Source: Mactromeris polynyma (taxonomy: Eukaryota > Mollusca > Bivalvia > Venerida > Mactridae). Taken from it: 64,000 nucleotides of DNA. Below, piece after piece: positions 38,301 to 49,398 of the stretch (positions are counted from its first letter, which is position 1; each line of letters starts with the position of its first letter). The notes under the pieces are model-generated. The model saw nothing but the letters and a program-made list of their open reading frames with translations, ran no database searches and was not told where the DNA came from. The stretch spans positions 878,941-942,940 of the forward strand of contig JASFXZ010000028.1 of assembly GCA_032209605.1 (NCBI GenBank), read 5' to 3'. A program made the position numbers and the translations under genes.

Positions 38301-39856
38301 CTATGTTAGTACGACTGGGCCGAAAAACTTATACATTCAGTAAAAAATAAGGAGGACAAGTACATAAAACTAACAAAGCGGAAAACTGAACAGGTGGCAT
38401 AAATACTGCTGCATACTAAACGGTGGTTACTTACTAGCCACAAGAAGAGCTTGGTCACTATTGGCTTTTCCATTTAGCTAACGAAAAAGTGTAGTCATTG
38501 TACATGTAGTCATCTCTGGTCGTATTGCCAAATAATGGGAATTGTTTTGCTTTCAATATAACAGCGGTTGACATTACTAGGGTTCTTCTACTAAATTATT
38601 AGTCGAAAAGCTGTCTTATTATACTCTTTACAGTATTATTGCATATTTAGTGTTAACGAAACTCGATACATTTCAGGTTTTATGGGCAACGCCTGTTTTA
38701 TATTAATGTCAGGATTTCTAACAAGCGACCAGCGAGACCTCTCCATCAAGTGTTTAAGTTTAAGTTCATTATTTCTAGCACTGAAATTAAATGGAGGTTA
38801 TTCAGCTAACGCAGTAGATATAGCACCAACTTGAAGGTACAAACACCATTTATATGTATCGATGTGTGAACCTAAAATACCAATGTACCAATGTAGTAGC
38901 TTTTTTCTAAACCTTATTATTTTGAGGGAAGTTAAATTGTCGATCATTGTCATATAAGATCTACTTCGCCTTCATTCGATATTCTTAGCTATTTTTTGCT
39001 ATTATAATCCTAACGGTAGATTCTATCATAGATCTTATTTTGAAATGCTCCATTAGTTCCCCCCCAAAAAAACAGTTTTGCAGCTACTTTAAACAAATCG
39101 TTTTGAAAATCTTGGAGACAACATTTAAGATCGCTTTGTCGATACTTTCAGACGATACAGTAAACATATATAAAATAAACCTTTCGTAGAAATTTTCATT
39201 ACTTCAACATGGGTGTGGATTTCTTTTGAACGTTCTTAGAGATTTATTGTATGAAGATATATTTAAAAATATCTCAAGTGGGTTTCATTTGAACTAACTA
39301 ACTAACATGAATTTGACGTTTCAAGAAATATTGATGACAATTGTATAAACTTATGAAAACTGCTTTACAATAGTTAACATGATGCAAATAGATTATTTGA
39401 AAACAATGTAAGTCGTTATGGTGTCTGTTTGCAATACATATTTGCATTTATAATATGAAAAAGGGGCTAAATATGGAGTAGATTGGGAGATGAGCACCGA
39501 CTCAATCTTTTTGAAACACAAGAAATATATCAATATTGCAATTAAATGTTGTGTTATGTCAACAATCACTGAGTGTTTATTGTCACCAAAATAACTACTT
39601 TATCAATATTGTAAATGGTTGGAACATTATCGAAATTTTGTTTTTATTTCAGCAAACAGTAGAGGAATGGCGCATTGTATTTTACATCTCTGCAGGGATA
39701 TCAGTATTTGCTTGTGTTGATTATGGTGTGTTTGCAAATAACGAACCCGCACCATGGGCTGATATAAACGATGCACTCGAAATAGAGAGTGAACCGTCCA
39801 AGACATTGCCAATAGCGGTTGAAAAGGGGAGAGAAAATAACACATTACTAGAATAG
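32321..39856 (+). CDS. SLC17-family (sialin/VGLUT-like) MFS anion transporter, partial, possibly decaying
   Basis: Exons: 32321-32380 (GSGVLCVAGFDNGW), 34946-35050 (WHLVYSSPNEHPMT), 36325-36526 (SPIPWRRILTYF, TWTFYLLLTCQPQYLKEI, LHFNIQS), 37395-37527 (NGLLSCEPFVSF, ADFIRSKKIFT), 38677-38813 or a little further (SANAVDIAPT) and 39653-39856 (QTVEEWRIVFYISAG, EPAPWAD, stop). Order and motifs follow SLC17 transporters, which move organic anions or glutamate across vesicle or plasma membranes. Phases match through the fifth exon. Odd points: after DIAPT the frame meets TGA before a donor; the usual conserved exon between DIAP and QT was not found; a donor at GCA/gtagat would join the last two exons in frame but drop that segment. 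N-terminal exons were not seen. It may be a pseudogene or an unusual isoform. Confidence 0.72.
32463..33390. repeat. 35-bp minisatellite (about 20 copies) between about 100-bp direct repeats
   Basis: Array 32566-33270 with unit GCCTGCGGCAGCCTGACGCT plus CGTCTGTTTAGCTTT. A four-unit, 140-bp block starting at 32801 is repeated exactly at 32941, so a higher-order unit exists. The flanks 32463-32565 and 33272-33390 are diverged direct repeats (CCTATAATTGCTA, CTTTGAGTACGTGATAGA, GTAATCATTCAT, TTCGAGCATAC). The array lies in an SLC17 intron. Confidence 0.9.
33835..34048. repeat. 106-bp tandem duplication
   Basis: The segment from ACAGACGACTATTCTTTTAA to CATGAAATATT at 33835-33940 recurs immediately with only a few base changes. 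Intronic in the SLC17 gene. Confidence 0.9.
35151..35613. mobile_element. pogo/Tigger-like MITE interrupted by tRNA-SINE sequence
   Basis: Left end CAGTACAACCTCAATAATCT then GACCACC; right end reverse complement CAGTTAAACCTCACTTAAAG then ACCAACTC; TA on both sides. The same family as 29873-30050, but the middle is occupied by SINE sequence from about 35190 to 35490. Confidence 0.8.
35190..35490 (+). mobile_element. Dimeric tRNA-derived SINE inside the MITE
   Basis: The full unit at 35381 has A box TAGTGTAGTGGTTAGCA and B box GGTTTGAATCC, then GTAGCGCCATTGACCGAT, GTGTTCCTCAAAACATGAC and TTTATTT. A 5'-truncated unit precedes it (TTCGAATCCCGGAAGCGCC at about 35193, then the same tail). The same arrangement, inverted, occurs at 51985-52150. 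Confidence 0.75.
38125..38340. repeat. Dispersed repeat, inverted relative to 18850-19112
   Basis: Reverse-complement match in several ordered blocks to 18850-19112 (for example CAGTGGATTTCGGTA and GTTACAAACGTTGTTC). Lies in the SLC17 intron before the DIAPT exon. Confidence 0.6.
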
Positions 39857-41522
39857 AAGCCGAAATCCTAACCTAACATAACATTGCCTGTGCATTAAAC
39901 ATCTACATCTAGTCAAAGGGATACATTTTAAATTCAAGAAGTCGATCATACTATAAACTGAAAATTATGATTATATTGAAGCAAGAGATATGTCGGCTCC
40001 GTTCTAAAAACGAGAATGATGAAACTTAAAATTGTAATTCTTATTTCACTGTTACCGTTTTGTCTTAATCTATAGTGTGCAGTTTATTACATGTAGAATA
40101 ATTACAACAGACCTATATGTCTTCCAACATTCCACTTTCCACATTTAGTAATTAACCTCAGAAACGTGTGATTATGATCAAGCATATGCTTGTTATTGGA
40201 GTAGGTGTTAGCTAGTCGTCAAATAGCAGATTTTTAAAACTGTTTCTATACATTATATTGTTTTTGTTTGATTTATTCCATCATGATAAGAACAGGAGTG
40301 AAAATAATTTTAAACAGACCTTCGGAATAGTAGTCCTGCCACAAGACTAACAATGTTACATAAGGGTCATAAATAGGCAAATCGTCCAATTATAATCCAA
40401 GCATTGGCTACCGGCTGAATACACGCATGCCCTCGAAACTGTGATTTCTTGGCCACAGAATTGATGACCCGCATCAACTTAGATGTTAATGATAAGACGA
40501 TGACCGTGTTCGTAAAAGCTGGAACCACAATTTGAAAGGCATTTTAAATAATGAATATTAATATTCAAAATAGAAAATGTACATTAATGTCGTAATAACT
40601 TACCAACCTGAATTAGCGAGACCATTAAACAACTATTTAAAGTGCACGCAACACAAAGCTTGGAACAAAGCACAGAACTGTAACATATTTTCCTGAAAAA
40701 TGCTATTAAGAAATACCAGCCACATTCTTAAACTACTCACAATAAAATCATACCGTGCTTCAGTCTATGCGATAAATTCATTTTCGACCAATAACTCTTG
40801 AAATGGTGGATTCAACTCGTATTAGGCACATAAGCATCGGATAATAAAATACATGTCAAGTTCGATGTTAAGGTTACAATCTACAAATTGTTGGACGAGA
40901 TATGGCCCTTTTTCGACTTAAACATTTTTTACGATAAGAAGCATTTGCAAGGGTAGATGCATTTAATTTAGTTCGGGCACATAATCATAGATTAATGAAA
41001 ACAGATCTAGCAATGTATGGAGGAGTTTGTCGACTTCAAATGGGTTTTCGATCAATTACACTGGTGAGGATTGATTGCGTTTACATTCAATTTGTTTTAA
41101 AATGTATAGCCTTTACATATTTGCATTCTACAGTAAAGCTCATAGCTAGGACATCCGTGTCCGATGAAGACATCTACTTCCATACTCATCGTCAAAAAAG
41201 GGCAAAAACAAACGTTATATAAGTCCGAGGCCTACTTGTTATACTGAAATATCGCCACCGTAAATAAAAGGCAACCGTTATGGACAGACCGTCTAAAGCT
41301 ATTTTCGCCTCCATTTGATCAATATATATCAATGTCTTCATTTCTATGTACACTGACCCATGGCCCTGTCTATAGCTGTACGTATTGACAAAACTAATGC
41401 ATTAATGTGCTTGCTAGAGTGTGCAAACACGCAAACATTCGACACATTGGACTCAGCGATGATTACGCAAAAATACTAGATTTGCAAGCATCACCGTCTA
41501 ATCAAGACGGACTGCTCAGACA
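39857..41522. other. Spacer between the SLC17 last exon and IgGFc-like gene A
   Basis: Partly alignable with 55319-56981 (for example TGATGACC.(G/T)CATCAA and TTAATGATAA). It should hold the 3' UTR of SLC17 and the promoter of gene A. I see no confident promoter motif. Confidence 0.5.
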
Positions 41523-43978
41523 ATGCGGACGTACGAAAGATTGTTGGTAGCATGTGTTGTATTGGGTTGGTATTCGGTGTCGGGAGCAATAAATCATGCA
41601 TTGTACGAGATACACCAAGGTTATGAAGTTACCAGTTTCTACGAAAACAGAAGTGCACAATCTTTGATTAAATGTGCAAGATACTGCAACATATCCACGG
41701 CATGTTTTACGGCAACATTTGATACCAGTACAAAACAATGCCAACTAAGTGATCAGGCTGTGTGGATGGCAGAGAACATGGGAAACCAGAAAAGGAAGAC
41801 ACTATATTTAGTACAAGGTAAACTATTGTTTCTGTGAAACTTGTTTTATTCACTGCAATGTAGTTTTTGTTCATTATTTAGCGCATTTATATTTAACTTG
41901 ATATTTGTAATGATACTATAAATGCCAGAAATTCATTTCGCGAATTACTTCAGAATCATAGAAAGTTTCAAAACCATCAGGCTTTTTGTATCAACACCAC
42001 AATTCACCTCAACACATTATGGACAGTACGCGAATGTTCTCGTTAACGGAAGCGAAAATACACTGGTGTATGACAGAAAAGTAATACATGCGTGTATGGT
42101 GGATCACTTATTAAATGAAAACTTATTTGCAAATCTACAAAGTAAATCGAAGTGTTTTCACGTGTTGATGACGTACTTTACCACCGAGTATGAGAGTTGT
42201 ACAAAAAGCATTCTTTGCTCTCATTGCTTTCACTGTTGTGATGTTTGAATATCTTACAGGTACTGAAACATGCAAAAACGCACCGGCAATAACAAATGGT
42301 ACACTGAACGTCACTCTAACACCACGTGGTTCTTACGCTTTATTGACATGTGATCAATTCTACAAGTTAGGCCCCTTAAGTCCGGTTACTGTCAACTGCA
42401 CCCTTGGAACAGGATGGGGAAATGTGACCGGTATGGCATGTGACCCTGTAAGTCCATGTAAGTACTTCTATGTTTTCAGCTTTATAATTTGTATAGTGAC
42501 TGTAAGCATGAACAATACAATTACTTCATCATTCAAAATGCCTTTATTCGATTAGAAGAACTTAATACTTTTTGACATGTAAGCTTTCATTGTGCACAAG
42601 TAAACAAAACAAAACCATTTTTCTGTTGTAATTGTTCATGAATGTAAATTATGTCTATCTCTCGTCGGGCTTTATACACGACTGTTTGTTTTGCACCATT
42701 TCCTGCTCGACTTATGTATTCATTTTTATCACAAGTAGAAAATGAATATACAACAATATAATTATGTTTCTTCCAGTGGGTAATTACGGCACTTCATTCG
42801 TTATGGCATTTATGAAAAATGGCCCATACGATGGAAGTATGGGTGTTCCAACAATGATGATAGCAAGTCAAAGCACAGCAAGAGTTCGTGTAGAAATACC
42901 TTGTATTGGAATGGATGAGGAACATAACGTCTCTAACGCACTTATTGTGTCATTCCCAATATTTATTACCATGACGACGTCCAAGACAATTGCACAAAAA
43001 GCTGTTTTTATAACATCTGATAATCCAGTTCAGATATTTTGCTTAAATTTTGATTCAGAATCCTCAGATGGTAGTGTTGTTTTACCAAGACCGAGTTTGG
43101 GAAAGGAATACTTTCTTGTCGGTCATCCGGTAACATGGAACGGTAAAGATGAATTTCTCATTGTTAGTTTGAATGACGCTACATTAATAACTTTAGAATA
43201 CGCATCTGGTACGACCGAGACTATAACATTAAATGCAAACGACACATACTTCGCATACGACATTGACCTGACAGGAACAAAGGTGAGCGCCTCGGAACCA
43301 ATATTCTTAATTTCTGGTCACATGTGTGCAAATATACCTAACATAAACGTGAATTACTGTGACTACATTGAAGAAACGATGCCCCCAGTTTCGTCTCTTG
43401 GAACAATTCACATCATCAGTTTCATGAAACCTCGTCCTGACTTTACTATCAGTATTATGGCAACCGAAGACTCAACAAGTTTGTCGATTTTTGACAATAC
43501 TGGGATTCTCATGGAAAAGGTTTTGAATCTAATGCAAACATCCGCTGTGTTTCGCACGTATTACGGCTATAAGGCTATTTCTGTCATATCGAGCAAACCT
43601 ATCATGTTCAACCAATACGGTCACGGCTCTGCTGGATCAGGAGGGGATCCCTCAATGATGTTTATTCCGGATATTAGATTTTTTGGGCAGCAGTATGATT
43701 TTGTCATACCTTCAGACTTTGATGTACCCAGCACTCTCACTGTTGTTATTGCAGCTTCTTTGTCAGCATCCATGTTGGAAATGAACGGCCAGGCGCTATA
43801 TCCAACACAATCTGTATCGGTTACGCTACCTGACAGTGAAATATATACAGTTCTGTACGCTGACGTTATGGAGGGACACAACACTTTAACCCATCAAGCG
43901 GCAGCAGCGTTCGGTGCCTGGGTATACGGGCGAAAACCAAAAACAGAGTTTGCATGGACATTAGGTTATGCTGTGTAA
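41523..43978 (+). CDS. Secreted PAN/apple-sushi-IgGFc-binding-like protein (copy A)
   Basis: Three exons: 41523-41817, 42260-42457 and 42777-43978. All introns are GT/AG and phase 1, giving 1,695 nt and 564 aa. Exon 1 encodes a signal peptide (RLLVACVVLGWYSVSGA) and a PAN/apple-like domain (SLIKCARYCNISTACFTATF, KQCQLSD). Exon 2 is one sushi/CCP module with four Cys (ETCKNAP, LLTCDQF, VNCTLGTGW, GMACD) and several N-glycosylation sites. Exon 3 is an IgGFc-binding N-terminal-like domain of about 400 aa (GTSFVMAFM, ITSDNPVQIFCLNF, SASEPIFLISGHMC, ETMPPVSSLGT, FGAWVYGR, GYAV end). There is no membrane segment, so it is probably extracellular, perhaps an adhesive or immune-type recognition protein by family analogy. 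A tandem paralogue lies at 56982. Confidence 0.9.
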
Positions 43979-44185
43979 TATGCAGCCATAAAAAGTGTGC
44001 TGATCTAAAAGAGATTTCAGAGTGTAAATTACACAAATGTCTTTGGCCTCACAACGCAGGTAAACTAAAAATGACGGTTACAAAAAACATTGGATTATTT
44101 TCGTCTAACGAAAAACATTTAATTTACCAGGATTTACAGATAGTCGCGCACAATTTACATATTTTGTTTTGTAATCTGCTATGTA

Positions 44186-45027
44186 CGGCGCCCCCATAAG
44201 ATACATTCCATATCTTTTTTTTCTGGCGACACTTTTATATTTATTTCGTTAAAACGTAAAATTATTTCGAAAAAAACGGCAATATTATTTTGTAAAATGC
44301 AATATTATTTTATAAAACCTAATATTATTTCGTAATAACGTGATATTATTTCGTAGCGATGTAATATTATTTCGTAATAACGTACTATTTTTTCGGAAAA
44401 GCGTAATATTATTTCGTAAAAATGATGTATTATTAAACGAAATAATAATTCGTTAGAACGAAGAATAATATTACGTTATTACGATTTTTGAAAAATACCA
44501 TTTATTATGAAAATATATGGATTCTATAATATTAAAATAAAACAAAATGAAGAATATCTTATTTTTTATTGTCATTTACTGATAGATAATTTAGTAACAT
44601 ATATCCATAACACAGCAGTTTTTTACTATATAATTTGTTTTTAATCTTCAAAACGTTAAACGTTTCTGTGACCTTAATACAAAACAATTGTTTCCATGAC
44701 AACCTACAATACAAACGTTACACAATTATGCCCGCAATATCATTATGACAATGATTTCAAAAATATTTATGTCATGATACTAATCAGAACTAATTTATTC
44801 AACGGTTTGAAAGAAAAGGAATGTATTATAGCCTGGTGTCATGTGTTGCATCTGATTCACGGGATATTCATTCGTATTTACGAAATAATAATTCGTATTA
44901 ACAAAATAATATTACGTTATTACGAAATAACATTAGGTTTTTACTAAATAATATTACGTTTTTAAGAAATAAAAATAAAAGTGTCGCTCGAAACAAAAAA
45001 ATATGGAATATCACTTTAGGGGCTCCG
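44186..45027. mobile_element. 842-bp MITE with long AT-rich inverted repeats, copy A only
   Basis: Left CGGCGCCCCCATAAG...TACATTCCATATC, then GGCGACACTTTTATATTTAT; the right end is the inverse (AGTGTCGC, ATATGGAATATCACTTTAGG, GGCTCCG). The inverted repeats span about 80 bp and TA flanks both ends. The interior is filled with variants of TAATATTATTTCGTAATAAC. Copy B has an uninterrupted sequence at the equivalent site (about 59655). Confidence 0.85.
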
Positions 45028-45641
45028 TAGGAATTTAAGAAGTGTCTAAACAAATCCATTATTAGCTTTCATGTTTGAAGTGAATTGTTAGAATCTAGTA
45101 TCGACACAATATGTATCAGTTACTCTATCTGACTATAAGTAATATTCTTGTGTTTTACCCTTTTACGGTCACATTATGTCATAAAAGATCTTTAATTCGT
45201 TTGATTCTCTTGCGTGTTGTGTGTGGTCTATCATTCGACATTGTTCACTATCGCTTTGTGTTTACTTTTAAGTATGTCTGACATCAATGTTGGTATTCGC
45301 TCAATGAAAACACCATTAGAAATCTGAACCATTTTTTATTCACTTGGCACCTTATTTTAGTATTTGTCTATGATTTTATCTTCTTCATCTAAACCGTTCC
45401 TAGTTCAAAATTGATACGCGGCTGCCCATGTGAACAAGTTCGTTTTTTAGAACTCATATATGGCTCTTTACAATATGTCTCAAAATTGGTTGAGTTTTGT
45501 CATTGTTAAATATGTCAAGGTATTTAAGTATCCGAGTGGTAGTTTAAGATAAAATTTATTATTGCATTATAGTATTATAGTTGAAAATTAACTCCGTTTA
45601 CAGTATTTCGAGTGTTTCTTTTCATCTAATTGTTCTACATT

Positions 45642-47353
45642 AATTGACCCTTCCTCAAACGCACTGTAGCCACGCCCATCTTAGCAACAGGTGCTCGTTG
45701 TAACTACGTTAGACAAGCGCTTTACAAAATGGCGACAGACAATAATAAACGGAGTGTCTTCCAAGCGATTTTGCGTTGAATTATCGTTGTGATCAAACTT
45801 TGACTCTGCATATTACGCCTCTCTGTGTTACTGATAAGAAAGAAATACTCAAAACCGTCTGTGACAGACCAAAAATGATCAAAGAAAAATCAACATCATA
45901 CATATGTAGCTAAGCGTCTTATTGGAATGGACACATTTTATACTACAGCCACAAATAAATGCACAAAATTGACATCTTTTGGATAATATAAGGATAAATC
46001 ATTCAACACATATTTCTAGAAATTATGCCTTAAAGAAACAAGGCCAGTTCTGGCTCGGACAAATTATATAATATTACGCAATAGGCCTCAACAATATTGT
46101 CCCCTCTGTGCACTATCTAGATATCAATCTTGTCCAGACCCATGATCAGCATTTCTCTTTATCTGCCCCAGCTGGAATCCAATATACATCCAATCAGTGC
46201 TTCCTGTCACCATCTGACACATATATATAGTACAGTTATGAAGTGTCAAATATTTCTATAGACTTTTACTAAAATACCATTGATCAGGTCTGTGTTGAAT
46301 GTTACAATTTTTTTTATTATTTTAGAACTTAATTCAGCATAGGTGTGATTAATAGGGTTTAAACACGATGTATTACTAATTTCTGCCCTATCATAAACTG
46401 TAAACACCAGTGTAAATGAAATAATGAAGACATCAGAACTTTTCTAACTCTTATAAATTACGTTTTCAAGACAGAAATACTAAACAGTGAGTAACCAATA
46501 CCAGTAAATCACCTGTATTTTCATTTTTCACTAGTATTAACAAAAAATGTATGCATATATGTTTATGGCTAAACTATCTTCTAATCTCAATAATTATTGA
46601 TGTTATAATTGATTCTGGGCATTTTTTGTTTTACAAACTAGGCATTTATAACTAATTTATAAAGTAATGTCCACCCTAAGCAAATGGAATATTCAAATAC
46701 TTACCCACGGACATTTACATATGGTGACTTACCTAAATGCTGGTAAAAGTCAAATATTGTAGTTTATCAAAATAACAATAATGTTCATTCAACACGCAGA
46801 TATATTGACCATATCAGACATTATATAAATTGCAACTTATTAAAACAGAAGATGAGAAGGACAGTTTGGTGAAATAAACCTTCACTGCTTTCTAATTATT
46901 GATTCGAATGACATAATTAATCAAGAATTTAGATAATCAGTGTAAAATTGTTTAACAGTTTGTTGATTCTTGCATATATATATGTAAAACAAACATATTT
47001 TAAGTTGTTACATCTTGTTTCCTTATCTTCTAGGGTTATGCTTTTCATTAATGTCTAATGTCTGCCCCCTCCCAGTAAAGCCGATATAAATACATATTTC
47101 AATGTTTCTAGTCTCTCCGGAAATCTGCTGTCCGAATAACACACTCCGTAGCTGAAACGTTTCACCATTGTCACATATTAGCATACTATAATATAATAAC
47201 AATGCTGTCATCATCAGAAATCTATTAAACTTTATTTTTTATCGCGCGATAATCTCTTCCTGTTTGTCTAAGGTTTGTCTAAGGTAAGCGAGCTGCTGGG
47301 GGTGTGTCGGAATCCCGTTATCTGATTGGCCAATATCTGAGGAAGGGTCAATT
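45642..47353. mobile_element. 1.7-kb TIR element of unassigned family, copy A only
   Basis: AATTGACCCTTCCTCA at the left and TGAGGAAGGGTCAATT at the right form 16-bp perfect inverted termini. Copy B lacks the element (about 60258) but keeps the flank CTGTAACAAAA. An ATG at 45729 (MATDNNKRSVFQAILR, stop) and a 63-codon minus frame (47023-47214) are seen but not recognised. Confidence 0.75.
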
Positions 47354-47420
47354 GCAATACAGTCATGGCAACACTGTAACAAAATTTTAAACGCACCATA
47401 TTGTAACATTCCTGAGTCCA

Positions 47421-47680
47421 TAACCTTGTATCAAACATGAGTAGATATGTGTTTATCACTGTTTATAATATATGACAATGTATTTAACGTGAGTCAATAA
47501 CCTTGTATCAAACATGAGTAGATATGTGTTTATCACTGTTTATAATATATGACAATGTATTTAACGTGAGTCAATAACCTTGTATCAAACATGAGCAGAT
47601 ATGTGTTTATCACTGTTTATAATATATGACAATGTATTTAACGTGAGTCAATAGCCGTGTATCTAAAATGAGCAAACACG
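47421..47680. repeat. 77-bp tandem repeat, about 3.3 copies (copy A)
   Basis: TAACCTTGTATCAAACATGA starts at 47421, 47498 and 47575; a diverged fourth start is at 47652. Copy B (60300-60390) has only about one unit. Confidence 0.9.
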
Positions 47681-48209
47681 GTAAAATCTCGTTATATCGA
47701 GCATCGTTATTGCGAGCACCCGCTTTATCTCGAAGAGTCTTAATAGTTCTAAGTTGAATAGTGTTTTAATTGTCTATGACGATCATCGTTATATCGATAT
47801 CTGAGACATTGATGGTGGTCAGCAGCATTTGTTTATTAATAACCTGCATACTTATGTGTAAATCGTGTGTTTCACACCTTTTTGAAAAGTCCTAGTTATA
47901 GCGTATTATTTGAATTGATTGTTTTTGCATTTAAACAGTGTTTTAGCCAAATGTTTAAAATTATTTCATTAAATTTAATTGAAATCTGAAATGCATTAAC
48001 GGATGCAAACATACACAATGTTTGTATTTTATTGAAATATTGTTTCATACGTGTTGCCTTTTGTTTCATGTACATGAATACAATTTACTATAAAACCAAA
48101 TATAAAAGAATATTGAAATAAAAGTTCGCATTTTTGTTAAGGCGAGCACAGCGTCAACTTGGGCACTTTCCTAGTCCCGATGTACTCGATATAAAAAGGT
48201 TTTGCTGTA
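47678..48209. mobile_element. pogo/Tigger-like MITE (copy A)
   Basis: Left terminus GGTAAAATCTCGTTATATCG is matched by the reverse complement of the right end (AGCAAAACCTTTTTATATCG), with TA after the right end. Interior words such as GAGCATCGTTATTGCGAGC and GGCGAGCACAGCGTC resemble other pogo-derived repeats. Also present in copy B (60389-60901), so it predates the duplication. Confidence 0.6.
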
Positions 48210-48577
48210 TGTGTTTACCGCTGTCCGTAAAATGGAAACAAAAAATCAGCGAATCACAGCGTAACAAAAATATAGGTCTTGCTTTATGAGATTGTTAGTT
48301 AGTTGTTATGACAAATATTAAAGTACGTTCTATTATTTTTACCATCCCTATGTGAGTTAGATATTGGATTGCACTATCGCGGACCCCCATATTTTAATTT
48401 GTTTCTCTATACACTATTAGTTTTTTTATGCATTAATTGTTATGTCAAGTGTATATACTGTCTTACATAGAGTGTATTGTTTGTATTTTCGTATTCTGTT
48501 TCATCAATAAACGTTGTCAACATTTAGCGACTCGGAGTTAAATCACTTCTTTTTGACAATTTGTATCGGTCAATGTT

Positions 48578-48883
48578 GAGGCACTTCGATCACCAACAAT
48601 AGTGACTATGGTGACTACAGTTGGATGATAAAACTCTTTCTAGTTCAGCTATGGTCTAGTTACTCTAGTCACTCTTAGAATTTGGAGGGTTGAAAATTTG
48701 GAGGTGTTCCGAATATCGACTATAATTCAACCGTACATAATCGGTGGTTGAACCATAGTTAATGTTCGGAACAGCTCTATATAGTATACAAACCTCAACT
48801 TTCGAAGAGGTGACCAGACCAGATTGAATTTTATCATCAACCATAGTCACTATAGTCACTATAGTTGGTGATCGAAGTGCCTC
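48578..48883. mobile_element. 306-bp MITE flanked by GTT (copy A)
   Basis: GAGGCACTTCGATCACCAAC starts the left end and GTTGGTGATCGAAGTGCCTC closes the right. The inverted repeats run on through repeated TATAGTGAC words for about 50 bp. GTT flanks both sides as a 3-bp target duplication. Confidence 0.88.
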
Positions 48884-49398
48884 GTTATTTGTACTGTGTC
48901 GTTATAAACATGACTTTTTTGTGTACATCCGTCCTTTTTTAATCGAAAGGTTACCATAAAATGTCAATATTCATAATATAATCAAGAATATATAATTTCA
49001 AAAGTAATTTGATATAGTAGAAACATTAAATCCTTTAACCTGTATGAAAAAGAGAAAAATAAGTTGCTACAGAGAACGCCACATACATAAGACAGTGCCC
49101 TCGCCCATACAGATCTCTGGATCTAACAACACTCCATAAAACATAATGCATTTGTGGAGCCTAAAGGGTACATACGTATGGGAACAGGATTGGCCTGCAT
49201 ATACATGTAGCTGGTACTTATATAGAACTACATGAATATGGACTGGATGGCATAATGTTGAATACAGAAGTGAATATGCAAATGGGACATACGAGACATT
49301 ACCGGTTTATGCCGATGTTTGATGCCGACGAAAATGACTATTTTACCAGGGGTTTCTCAAACTATTAGTATTGATTAATATGATTCACATGCCACACA

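Noticed and set aside
41922..42248. 108-codon frame inside intron 1 of IgGFc-like gene A
   Set aside because: The same region in copy B is broken by indels, flanking exon phases do not need it, and no domain was recognised.
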